64,000 nt of DNA, from NCBI RefSeq assembly GCF_019218635.1, contig NZ_JAHUZB010000004.1, forward strand, positions 1 through 64,000. Direction: 5' to 3'. The notes beneath the pieces were generated by a model. That model was not told where the DNA came from, ran no database searches, and saw nothing but the letters and a program-made list of their open reading frames with translations. The position numbers and the translations under genes are program-made. This document shows, piece by piece, positions 1 through 11,500 of the stretch (position 1 is the stretch's first letter; every line of letters begins with the position of its first letter). This DNA comes from Enterococcus alishanensis. Its GTDB lineage: Bacteria; Bacillota; Bacilli; Lactobacillales; Enterococcaceae.

Positions 1-17
1 GGTTTTGTTTCTTCCAT
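1..17 (-). CDS. start of an unidentified gene, cut by the window edge
   Basis: On the minus strand an ATG at 17-15 opens a frame reading MEETKP before the window ends. A strong AGGAG ribosome binding site lies about 6 bases upstream, between this ATG and the stop of the pectate-lyase-like gene at 31. The 13-base spacing suggests co-transcription and perhaps translational coupling with that gene. Five codons are too few to assign a function. Confidence 0.6.
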
Positions 18-30
18 CTTGTTCTCCTTT

Positions 31-2136
31 CTAGCTAGTCACGGTCGCTATATCAAAATGCAACGTGTAACTGACATTTTTTATCACATCATAAGGACCA
101 GAAAAATTCCCAGTCACATAAAGATCTGCACCATGATCTGTCTGCCAATAAGGAGTCAGGCTCAAACTTGCGGTACTGCCTTTATTTGCTAACAACGGTC
201 CCCACTTGACTTCATCTTGGGAATCATTTTTTTGGGCAACTAATGAAAGTGCCAGCTGGCTGTCTTTTCCTTCAGTTAATTGATCCACCAAAGTAACGTC
301 ACTAGCAGAGCCGCTATTCACGGTTAAATTATTCAATGACAAACTGCGGGTAGTATTCCCGTAATTAATCACTTGATAATTGGCAAAGTCCAGATTGTCT
401 TCTTTGGTAATCTTCGGTCTGAAGGCCCAAAAATCAATCGTAGAAACAATAGATAAATCCTTATACTCTGGAACAGTGACGGTCGCCTGTACCCAATCCG
501 TTGTCGCAGTTGCACCAGTCGTACTTGCGACTGCTTGACCATAGACATAGTAATTTCCCGCCGGCAAATTACTAAAGCTCAGTGGCGCATCTGGCACAGC
601 TGAACTAGTGATTTCCTTAGCAGCATTCGGATTGGTTGTCAACATTTGATCATAAGCTGTTTTTATATCAGCCTGGGTCGTCAATTGTTGGCTACTTAAT
701 AAATAGCGCATCGAATTATTCCGACTCTTCATTGTTTTATAGCCGGAAGTATTGGCATCGATTCGACTGACGCCACGACCTACCGTTTCTGCAGCAGTAA
801 TTCCTTCTAAAGACAGCATTCTTTCATAAATAATCGCTGACTTTCCGCTGTAACTAGTGGAATTAACTGTCTGCCATTGATTGTAAGGAACCTTATCCAC
901 TAAAGTCGTCGTCACACCATTTGCTTCTGAGTTAATTTGGTACAAGCTATTAGAATCATCTTGCCTCAAAAAATTTGCTGTCCCTTGTGCAATCGCGGCT
1001 TGGGAACCAGTAGAACGAAATGCAACTTGACTCGTTTTATTGGCATAGATATTTACTGTTTTAACATTCATGCCCATCGCCTCAGTGGAAAAATTCACTT
1101 CCGCATCTTCACCAGTCGAAATATTCATCGTTGATTGCACTCGAATCAGATCGTTATAGGTAGGTTGAAATCCATTGATGCGATTAAAATTAAACTGGGC
1201 ACTTTTCCCGACATTCAAATTCATCGAACCATTGACATAAAACAATCCATATTTTCCAGATTCAATATTGACTTGAGCATTCTCTTCCAGATTCATCGTG
1301 CCATTACTTTTCATCCAGAACACGCCCTCGCTACTAGAGGTATTCTGATGGATCTTAGTGACACTGTCCTTTTTAAAATTAATATTGCTAAAGCCTTCGG
1401 AAAATTCTTGGTTATCACCACCTGAACTATCAACATAAAAATCATTCGTTCCACTGAAATTCAAAGTATTATTCCCCACATCTGAATAAAAGGGCTGACC
1501 CCCACGACTGACATTGTAGGTGACATTTTCAATATTTACCTGATTTCCTGTGGCATTGCTGGCAACAGTAAGGATCCCGTAATAACTACTAGCATTTTTG
1601 TAATTGATATTTTTTAAGGTTATGTTCAAATTATTTAGTCGGACAACAAAATGAATAGCTGTATAAGCTGTCCCAGTATAGGTCAGATTATAATTTCCAC
1701 CATCAATCACTGTATTCTTATTAATCACTTGCCCAGTAAAGTTATAGTCGATATTGTTTAAAAACTTTATGTACAATGCATCAGATCCACTTGGAATAGC
1801 ATTAGCCAAAGCACTGGATAGCTCACTGGCATTGGAAACTAGAAAAGGTGCTGTACTGCTTCCTGTTTGGGTCACATCCGCAACTGTTACTTGAGGTTCG
1901 TCAGAAGTTTCTGCCACTACTTCTTCATTTTCTGATGAAGCCGTATTAGATGAAGCTACATCAGATGAAGATGCCGTACTTTCTGTTGTGTCACTCGTTA
2001 TCGCATCATTAGATTCTGGTAAAGTATCTGTTGTCTCGGAACTTTCTACCGTTGACGTATCTGCAGCAAGTGATTGAACCGGCGATAAAGACATCAAGAT
2101 TACAAATAATAAAAATAAGTTAATAAGTTTCTTCAA
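31..2136 (-). CDS. secreted pectate-lyase-like adhesive-domain protein
   Basis: Secreted protein of 701 residues. It begins with a signal peptide (MKKLINLFLLFVILMSLSP, cleavage near residue 25), followed by a Ser/Thr/Asp/Glu-rich linker to about residue 90. From about 95 to 400 come beta-strand repeats rich in Asn, Gly and Thr, opening with the SNASELSSAL type of segment seen in pectate-lyase-like adhesive domains of Lactobacillales surface proteins. The start codon is TTG (2136-2134), chosen because a strong GGAGGGG lies about 8 bases upstream. I see no LPXTG motif, no hydrophobic tail and no clear WxL pair, so attachment is unknown. The same kind of fold begins the binding region of the adjacent giant adhesin, so the two may act at the same surface. 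Binding rather than lyase activity is inferred, since no catalytic motif was recognised. Confidence 0.8.
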   Translation of the reverse strand: MKKLINLFLLFVILMSLSPVQSLAADTSTVESSETTDTLPESNDAITSDTTESTASSSDVASSNTASSENEEVVAETSDEPQVTVADVTQTGSSTAPFLVSNASELSSALANAIPSGSDALYIKFLNNIDYNFTGQVINKNTVIDGGNYNLTYTGTAYTAIHFVVRLNNLNITLKNINYKNASSYYGILTVASNATGNQVNIENVTYNVSRGGQPFYSDVGNNTLNFSGTNDFYVDSSGGDNQEFSEGFSNINFKKDSVTKIHQNTSSSEGVFWMKSNGTMNLEENAQVNIESGKYGLFYVNGSMNLNVGKSAQFNFNRINGFQPTYNDLIRVQSTMNISTGEDAEVNFSTEAMGMNVKTVNIYANKTSQVAFRSTGSQAAIAQGTANFLRQDDSNSLYQINSEANGVTTTLVDKVPYNQWQTVNSTSYSGKSAIIYERMLSLEGITAAETVGRGVSRIDANTSGYKTMKSRNNSMRYLLSSQQLTTQADIKTAYDQMLTTNPNAAKEITSSAVPDAPLSFSNLPAGNYYVYGQAVASTTGATATTDWVQATVTVPEYKDLSIVSTIDFWAFRPKITKEDNLDFANYQVINYGNTTRSLSLNNLTVNSGSASDVTLVDQLTEGKDSQLALSLVAQKNDSQDEVKWGPLLANKGSTASLSLTPYWQTDHGADLYVTGNFSGPYDVIKNVSYTLHFDIATVTS

Positions 2137-2183
2137 AGTTCAACCCCTCCACAACAAATTTGGTTCTTAACCAGTCCCGAAAT

Positions 2184-2210
2184 AGTATAATCTTTAATCA
2201 TTATTTTCAA
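2184..2210 (-). promoter_or_regulatory. candidate promoter of the pectate-lyase-like gene
   Basis: Reading the minus strand, TTGAAA (2210-2205) is followed after 15 bases by TATACT (2189-2184), about 48 bases upstream of the TTG start. The spacer is short for a vegetative promoter, so this is tentative. A small inverted repeat (TGGTT/AACCA, 2161-2173) lies between it and the ribosome binding site. Confidence 0.4.
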
Positions 2211-2301
2211 ATAAAAAGTCTAAAATAATTCGTTTTGAACAAAATATTGTGTGAATTTCTTATTTCTTAACACAAAAAAACGTGATTATATTAGCTGATT
2301 C

Positions 2302-2334
2302 CAATCGTTATTTAATAAAAAGAGACAATCGTTA
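2302..2334. repeat. direct repeat CAATCGTTA, two copies
   Basis: CAATCGTTA occurs at 2302-2310 and 2326-2334, 24 bases apart start to start. It lies about 90-150 bases upstream of the candidate promoter. The core ATCGTTA matches a half-site of the 19-bp palindrome upstream of the WxL operon (55533-55551). The rest of the 421-bp gap (2137-2557) is AT-rich and holds no gene I can support. Confidence 0.4.
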
Positions 2335-2485
2335 ATTTTTTATTAAGAGGAGGTTGATACACCGATTCATAAGGCTTTTTCGCCATATACACTTTCCCTA
2401 ATAATAATACTATTGTTATTTTTGGATTTTATAATGATTATTTTTAGTCATTCTCAATCAGAAAATTCTTTATTTTAAAAATAAA

Positions 2486-2520
2486 GAAACCGTGTGAAGT
2501 TTTATACTTCACACGGTTTC
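2486..2520 (-). terminator. rho-independent terminator of the giant adhesin gene
   Basis: A perfect 15-bp stem (GAAACCGTGTGAAGT, 2486-2500, with its complement at 2506-2520) has a 5-base loop and lies 37 bases after the adhesin stop. On the minus strand it is followed by TTTATTTT. The plus side is also T-rich, so it may work in both directions. Confidence 0.9.
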
Positions 2521-2557
2521 TTATTTGATTCTCAGAAGCTTGAAGAGTGAGCATCCA

Positions 2558-5500
2558 TTAATCTGTCACACTGTCATCTTCTTTTTTCTTTTTGGCTAAT
2601 GCTAGTAACACAGATCCTACAGCAATGAATCCACCTAACATAGCTAATTGTGCATTTTGTGCTTCACCAGTTTGTGGCAGGGTACCTTTACTTGATGCTG
2701 CAGTACTGGTATTCCCTGCTGCCGTTGTACCACCTGATCCGCCAGTCCCATTCGATCTATTACCAGTGGTTGGTAATAATGAACTTCTTGAACCAGAAGT
2801 ACTTTGCGATTGGGTAGTAGATCCTGAATTACTGATACTTTCAGAAAGCGAATTACTGATGCTGGCCGCTAATGCACTATCACTATTGCTGGCACTGATT
2901 GATTCGCTAATCGATGCACTAGTCGAATTGCTAAGCGATTCATTGATGAACCGACTTTCCGACACGCTTGTGCTATCTGATTGGCTAAGTGATTCAGCAT
3001 TTGAAAGGCTATTAGAAATGCTGGCACTGATCGAGCGACTTAACGATTCCGTTTCTGAAAGACTATTCGAGATACTTCCACTGATCGAACGACTTAACGA
3101 TTCGAGGTCTGACAAGCTATTTGAATTACTATTAGAAATACTTGCACTAATCGAACGGCTGAGTGATTCGTAATCCGAAATGCTATCTGAGTTACTATCG
3201 GAAATACTTGTACTGATAGAACGACTTAAGGACAACTGGTCTGAGACGCTATCAGACACACTTGCGCTAATCGAGCGACTTAACGATTCGTAGTTCGAAA
3301 TACTATCAGAGTTACTGTTTGAGATACTTGCACTGATTGAGCGGCTCAGTGATTCGTAATCTGAAACACTATCTGAATGACTATCAGATATGCTCGTACT
3401 AATCGAACGGCTTAAGGATGATTGATCTGACAAACTATCAGAAACACTCGTGCTGATCGAACGACTTAGTGATTCATAATTCGAAATACTATCAGAGACA
3501 CTGGCACTGATTGAACGACTTAAGGAATCCATACTATCTGACACACTCGCACTAACTGAGCGACTCAGTGATTCTTGATCTGAGATACTATCTGAATTAC
3601 TGTCAGAAATACTTGTGCTAATTGAGCGACTTAACGATTCGTAGTCCGAAAGACTATCTGAGTTACTATCAGAGATACTTGCACTGATTGAACGACTGAG
3701 TGACTCGTAGTTCGAAATACTATCAGATACGCTGGCGCTAATCGAACGACTCAAGGAATCCATACTATCCGATACACTCGCACTAACTGAGCGACTTAGT
3801 GATTCATGATCCGAGATACTATCTGAATTACTGTCAGAGATGCTGGCGCTGATTGAGCGGCTCAGAGATTCGTAGTCTGAAAGACTATCTGAGTTGCTAT
3901 CAGAAATACTTGCACTGATTGAACGACTTAATGACGATTGATCCGACAAGCTATCAGAGATGCTCATACTAATCGAACGACTTAGTGACTGGTAATCCGA
4001 AACACTATCGGAATTACTATCAGAAATACTTGCACTGATCGAGCGACTTAATGATTCATAGTCTGAAATACTATCAGATATGCTGTCACTGATTGAACGA
4101 CTCAAGGAATCCATACTATCCGATACACTCGCACTAACTGAACGGCTTAATGATTCGTAATCCGAAACACTATTGGAATTACTATCAGAAACGCTAGCAC
4201 TGATCGAACGACTTAATGACTGATAATCAGATAAACTATCGGAGTTACTGTCGGAAATACTTGCACTGATCGAGCGACTTAATGAAGTTTGATCTGACAA
4301 GCTATCCGAAATACTCATACTAATCGAACGACTTAATGATTCTTGATCTGAAAGACTATCGGAATTACTATCGGAAATGCTGGTACTAATTGAACGACTT
4401 AATGACTCGTAATTCGAAATACTATCCGATACACTCGCGCTAACTGAACGACTTAAGGAATCCATACTATCTGAAACACTTGCACTAACTGAGCGACTTA
4501 GTGATTCACGATCAGAAAGACTATCGGAATTACTATCGGAAACACTTGCGCTAATCGAACGACTTAGTGATTCGTAATCCGAAGTACTATCTGAGTTACT
4601 ATCTGAAATACTTGTGCTAATCGAGCGGCTCAACGATTCATAATCCGAAATGCTGTTAGAGATACTATCGCTAACTGAACGGCTTAGTGATTCGTAATCA
4701 GAAACACTTGTCGAATTACTATCTGAAATGCTAGCACTGATCGAACGACTCAATGATTCTTGATCTGAAAGACTATCGGAATTACTTTCAGAAACACTTG
4801 CGCTAATTGAGCGACTTAGTGATTCACGATCCGAAAGACTATCGGAATTACTATCGGAAACACTTGCGCTAATCGAACGACTTAGTGATTCGTAATCCGA
4901 AGTACTATCTGAGTTACTATCTGAAATACTTGTGCTAATCGAGCGGCTCAACGATTCATAATCCGAAATGCTGTTAGAGATACTATCGCTAACTGAACGG
5001 CTTAGTGATTCGTAATCAGAAACACTTGTCGAATTACTATCTGAAATGCTAGCACTGATCGAACGACTCAATGATTCTTGATCTGAAAGACTATCGGAAT
5101 TACTTTCAGAAACACTTGCGCTAATTGAGCGACTTAGTGATTCACGATCCGAAAGACTATCGGAATTACTATCGGAAACACTTGCGCTAATCGAACGACT
5201 TAGTGATTCGTAATCCGAAGTACTATCTGAGTTACTATCTGAAATACTTGTGCTAATCGAGCGGCTCAACGATTCATAATCCGAAATGCTGTTGGAGATA
5301 CTATCGCTAACTGAACGGCTTAGTGATTCGTAATCGGAAACACTTGTTGAATTACTATCTGAAATGCTAGCACTGATCGAACGACTCAATGATTCTTGAT
5401 CTGAAAGACTATCTGAATTACTTTCAGAAACACTTGCGCTAATTGAGCGACTTAGTGATTCACGATCCGAAAGACTATCGGAATTACTGTCTGAGATACT

Positions 5501-8500
5501 TGCGCTAATAGAACGACTTAACGATTCATAATCCGAAGTACTATCTGAGTTACTATCTGAAATACTTGCGCTAATCGAGCGGCTCAACGATTCATAATCC
5601 GAAATGCTGTTGGAGATACTATCGCTAACTGAACGGCTTAGTGATTCGTAATCGGAAACACTTGTTGAATTACTATCTGAAATGCTAGCACTGATCGAAC
5701 GACTCAATGATTCTTGATCTGAAAGACTATCTGAATTACTTTCAGAAACACTTGCGCTAATTGAGCGACTTAGTGATTCACGATCCGAAAGACTATCGGA
5801 ATTACTGTCTGAGATACTTGCGCTAATAGAACGACTTAACGATTCATAATCCGAAGTACTATCTGAGTTACTATCTGAAATACTTGCGCTAATCGAGCGG
5901 CTCAACGATTCATAATCCGAAATGCTGTTGGAGATACTATCGCTAACTGAACGGCTTAGTGATTCGTAATCGGAAACACTTGTTGAATTACTATTAGAAA
6001 TACTTGCACTAATTGAGCGACTTAATGATTCTTGATCTGACAGGCTATCGGAATTGCTATCAGAAATGCTTGCGCTAATAGAACGACTTAACGATTCATA
6101 ATCTGAAACACTATCGGAATTACTGTCTGAGATACTTGCGCTGATTGAGCGACTCAACGATTCATAATCCGAGATGCTGTTAGAGATACTGTCGCTAACT
6201 GAACGGCTTAATGATTCTTCAGCTGATAGACTGATTGAATTACTATCAGAAATACTTGTACTAATTGAGCGACTCAATGATTCTTCGTCTGATACGCTAT
6301 CCGAATTACTATCTGATAGACTCGCACTTATCGAACGACTTAGTGATACTTCATCTGACAAACTATCTGAATTACTGTCACTGATTGAGCGACTCAATGA
6401 TTCTTCATCCGACAAACTATCTGATGTGCTGTCCGATAGACTCGCGCTGACCGAACGACTCAACGATTCTTCATCTGACACGCTATCTGAATTACTATCT
6501 GATAGACTCGTGCTGATCGAACGACTTAGCGATTCTTCATCTGACACGCTATCTGAATTACTATCTGATAGACTCGCGCTGATCGAACGACTTAACGATA
6601 TTTCATCTGACAAACTATCCGAATTACTGTCACTGATCGAGCGACTTAGCGATTCCTCAACTGACAAGCTGTCTGAATTACTATCGCTGATTGAACGACT
6701 TAGCGATTCTTCATCTGACACACTATCTGAATTACTATCTGATAGACTCGCGCTGATTGAACGACTTAACGATATTTCATCTGACAAACTATCCGAATTA
6801 CTGTCACTGATCGAGCGACTTAGCGATTCCTCAACTGACAAGCTGTCTGAATTACTATCGCTGATTGAACGACTTAGCGATTCTTCATCTGACACACTAT
6901 CTGAATTACTATCTGATAGACTCGCGCTGATTGAACGACTTAACGATATTTCATCTGACAAACTATCCGAATTACTGTCACTGATCGAGCGACTTAGCGA
7001 TTCCTCAACTGACAAGCTGTCTGAATTACTATCGCTGATTGAACGACTTAGCGATTCTTCATCAGACACACTATCTGAATTACTATCTGATAGACTCGCA
7101 CTTATCGAGCGACTCAATGATTCTTCATCTGACACGCTATCCGAATTACTATCCGATAGACTCGCGCTGATCGAACGACTCAATGATATTTCATCTGACA
7201 AACTATCTGAATTACTGTCACTGATCGAACGACTTAGTGATTCCTCGACTGACACGCTATCTGAATTACTATCTGATAGACTCGCGCTGATCGAACGACT
7301 TAATGATTCTTCGTCTGATACGCTATCTGAATTACTATCTGATAGACTCGAACTTATTGAACGACTCAATGATTCTTCGTCTGATACGCTATCTGAATTA
7401 CTATCTGACAGACTCGCACTTATTGAACGACTCAATGATTCTTCATCTGACACGCTATCTGAATTACTATCTGATAGACTCGCGCTGATCGAACGACTTA
7501 GCGATTCTTCATCTGACACGCTATCTGAATTACTATCTGATAGACTCGCGCTGATTGAACGACTTAGCGATTCTTCATCAGACAAGCTATCCGAATTACT
7601 GTCACTGATTGAACGACTTAATGATTCCTCAGCTGATATGCTATCTGAATTACTATCTGACAGACTCGAACTTATCGAGCGGCTCAATGATTCTTCGTCT
7701 GACAAACTATCCGAATTACTATCCGATAGACTCGCGCTAATCGAACGACTCAACGACTCTTCATCCGACACGCTATCTGAATTACTATCCGATAAGCTTG
7801 CACTGATTGAACGACTTAATGATTCTTCATCTGATACGCTGTCCGAATTACTATCTGATAGGCTCGCACTGATTGAACGACTCAATGATTCTTCATCCGA
7901 CAAACTGTCTGATGTGCTGTCCGATAGACTTGCACTAATCGAACGACTTAATGATTCTTCGTCTGACAAGCTGTCTGAGTTACTATCACTGATTGAGCGA
8001 CTTAGCGATTCCTCAGCTGATATGCTATCTGAATTACTGTCTGAAATACTTGTACTGATCGAACGGCTTAATGATTCTTCATCTGACACGCTATCTGAAT
8101 TACTATCTGATAGACTCGCGCTGATCGAACGACTTAGCGATTCTTCGTCTGATAAGCTGTCTGAGTTACTATCGCTGATTGAGCGGCTTAGCGATTCTTC
8201 ATCAGATACGCTATCTGAATTACTATCCGATAGGCTCGCACTTATTGAGCGACTCAACGATTCTTCATCTGACAAACTATCCGAATTACTATCTGATAGG
8301 CTCGTACTTATTGAACGACTCAACGATTCTTCATCCGATACACTATCTGAATTACTGTCTGATAGGCTCGCACTTATTGAACGACTCAACGATTCTTCAT
8401 CTGACAAACTATCTGAATTACTATCCGATAGACTCGCGCTGATTGAGCGGCTTAATGATTCTTCATCCGATATGCTGTCTGAATTACTATCGCTGATTGA

Positions 8501-11500
8501 ACGACTTAGCGATTCTTCGTCCGACAAGCTATCTGAATTACTGTCTGAAACACTTGTACTGATTGAGCGACTCAATGATTCTTCGTCTGACAAACTATCT
8601 GATGTGCTGTCCGATAAACTTGCGCTGATTGAGCGGCTTAACGATATTTCATCCGACAAACTATCCGAATTACTATCACTGATTGAGCGACTTAGCGATT
8701 CCTCAACTGACAAGCTGTCTGAATTACTATCACTGATTGAGCGGCTCAATGATTCTTCGTCTGATACGCTATCCGATGTGCTATCCGATAAACTTGCACT
8801 TATCGAGCGACTCAATGATTCTTCATCCGACAGGCTGTCTGAATTACTATCCGATAGACTCGCGCTGATTGAACGGCTTAACGATATTTCATCCGATAAA
8901 CTATCCGAATTACTGTCACTGATTGAGCGACTTAGCGATTCCTCAACTGACAAGCTATCTGAATTACTATCTGATAGACTCGCGCTGATCGAACGACTTA
9001 GCGATTCTTCATCCGACAAGCTATCTGAATTACTGTCTGAAACACTTGTACTGATTGAGCGACTCAATGATTCTTCGTCTGACAAACTATCTGATGTGCT
9101 GTCCGATAAACTTGCGCTGATTGAGCGGCTTAACGATATTTCATCCGACAAACTATCCGAATTACTATCACTGATCGAGCGACTTAGCGATTCCTCAACT
9201 GACAAACTATCCGAATTACTATCTGATAGGCTCGCACTTATTGAACGACTCAACGATTCTTCATCCGACAAACTATCTGAATTACTATCCGATAGACTCG
9301 CGCTGATTGAACGGCTTAACGATATTTCATCCGATAAACTATCCGAATTACTGTCACTGATTGAGCGACTTAGCGATTCCTCAACTGACAAGCTGTCTGA
9401 ATTACTATCTGACAGACTCGCGCTGATTGAACGGCTTAACGATTCTTCATCCGACAAGCTATCTGAATTACTATCCGATAGACTTGCACTGATCGAACGG
9501 CTTAGTGATTCTTCATCCGACAAACTATCTGATGTGCTGTCCGATAAACTTGCGCTGATCGAACGGCTTAACGATGTCTCATCTGACACACTATCCGAAT
9601 TACTATCCGATAGGCTCGCACTAATCGAACGACTTAGCGATTCTTCATCTGACACACTGTCTGAATTACTATCGCTAACTGAGCGACTTAACGATTCTTC
9701 ATCCGACACGCTATCCGAATTACTATCTGATAGGCTCGCACTGATTGAACGGCTCAATGATTCTTCATCTGACACGCTATCTGATGTGCTATCCGATAAA
9801 CTTGCACTAATCGAGCGGCTTAACGATTCTTCATCCGATACGCTATCCGAATTACTATCTGATAGGCTCGCACTGATTGAACGACTTAGTGATTCTTCAT
9901 CTGACAAGCTATCTGATGTGCTGTCCGATAAACTTGCGCTAATCGAGCGGCTTAATGATTCTTCATCTGATACGCTATCCGATGTGCTATCCGATAGACT
10001 TGCACTGATTGAACGGCTAAGTGATTGTTCGTCTGATAAACTATCTGAAACAACATCAGAAATACTTGCACTCACTGAGCGACTATTAAAATCACTTTCG
10101 GAATTACTTGCACTAATCGAGTTACTTGTGCTGTAACTTAGACTTTCTTCTACACTCTTACTTTCAGAAATTTCATTACTATCACTTCGAGAAATGGAGA
10201 TCGATTGACTTACTGAAGCACTGACTGAGCGACTTCTTGATTCTGATTCACTTACTACAATAGATAAGGATTCTGATTCTTCGATACTTTCCGACGTACT
10301 GACACTTCTTGATGTCGAATAAGATTCACTTACTTCTGAATCAGAGTAGGATGTACTGATTGATTCGGAAGCTGAGAGAGATTCTTCTAGTTCTGAATCA
10401 GAATTAGACATACTAACTGAGGTTGAAATTGATAATGAATCATCTATCAACGAATCTGAACTTGATGCCGAAATTGATAACGAATCATCTATTAATGAAT
10501 CTGAACTTGACGCTGAAAATGATAACGAATCGTCTATCAATGAATCTGAAGTTGATGCTGAAATCGATACTGAATCATCTATCAACGAATCCGAGATAGA
10601 GTTACTAATAATAAGAGATTCGGAAATTGAGATAGATTCCTCATATTCAGATTCTGAATCAGAAATACTTTCTTCTAAGGATTTACTTGCTGATATCGAT
10701 TCACTGTTTTCAAAACTGGAAGAGATACTTTCTGATAAAGAAAATGAATCACTAATCTCTTCGCTGTCTGAAATTGAATCTGAAATGCTATCTGATATCT
10801 CTTCTGACATGGACAAGCTCATTGATTCTTGTAATTCACTATCAGAAACTTCAGCACTTTCTGATTCCCAGATAGATTTACTGATTGATTCTACTTCTGA
10901 ATCAGATAATGACTTAGATTCTGAAACTAATTCAGAGTCGGATAAAGAAATAGATTCCGAAACACTTTCTGATTCACTAATTGATGCTGATTCTGAAGCT
11001 GAAATAGGTTCTTCAGCATAGGTAACTTCAAAGATCTGTGGTGTAGCATCTTGTTGTTGAACACCATTACTGGTTGTATCAAATGTTGAATTGGCTGCTA
11101 AAGCTTCAGCTAATGTGTTGTAATCCGTATCATTTGGCCCTTTAACAGTATAAATGAATCCGTATCTTTCTAAATCTGCATCGGTTTTCGGAAGTACAAT
11201 ATTTTCATTAGATCTTCCTGCCACACTAAATCCTGCATCTTCACCAATATTATTTGGAATTGGTCCATATAATTCAGTATCATCACCAGGATTGTGCAGT
11301 GGTTCGTTTGTTGAGGTGATTCCTGCAATTTGATAATCAGGGATTAATTCCACTGTTATATTTTGCGGAGTACCATCTTGCGTTGCACTTGCACCATTTG
11401 GCGTATTATCATATACGAATGCTTCAGCTGCTGGATCTATATGGTAGCCTGGTTCAATGATATCTGCACCAACTAGATCTTCAAGACTGATTTGTTGACC

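Larger units (their letters stand above)
2783..11002 (-). repeat. tandem repeat tract encoding the Ser-rich region (66-bp and 54-bp units)
   Basis: About 8.2 kb of imperfect tandem repeats within the adhesin gene. The basic unit is 66 bp (22 residues: SLSRSIS, then A/T/D-S, then SDSNSDSxSD, then EE, YE, QE or RE). A 54-bp variant lacks four residues. Synonymous codons vary between copies. Three zones can be told apart. At about 10.1-11.0 kb the repeats are irregular and Glu-rich. At about 6.2-10.1 kb the DEE type prevails. At about 2.8-6.2 kb the DYE/DQE/DRE type prevails, with nested higher-order repeats. Length is likely to vary between strains and to be error-prone in short-read assemblies. 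Confidence 0.95.

Noticed and set aside
31-2136. Calling the pectate-lyase-like protein a WxL protein
   Set aside because: The C-terminal part has tryptophans but no WxL pair in the usual positions and no PTNP linker like the true WxL proteins at 48-55 kb.
2340-2400. AGGAGG followed by TTG on the plus strand near 2349 as a small gene
   Set aside because: The frame stops after about 15 codons with no recognisable product; probably chance.
2592-3173. Plus-strand frame of 193 codons opposite the adhesin C-terminus
   Set aside because: Antisense shadow of the wall-anchor and repeat coding; no ribosome binding site or protein-like composition.
6174-10136. Long plus-strand frame as a real protein gene
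   Set aside because: It is the exact antisense of the Ser-rich repeat, has no ribosome binding site, and its repeats are the mirror of the adhesin units. It was kept only as a curiosity in the findings.
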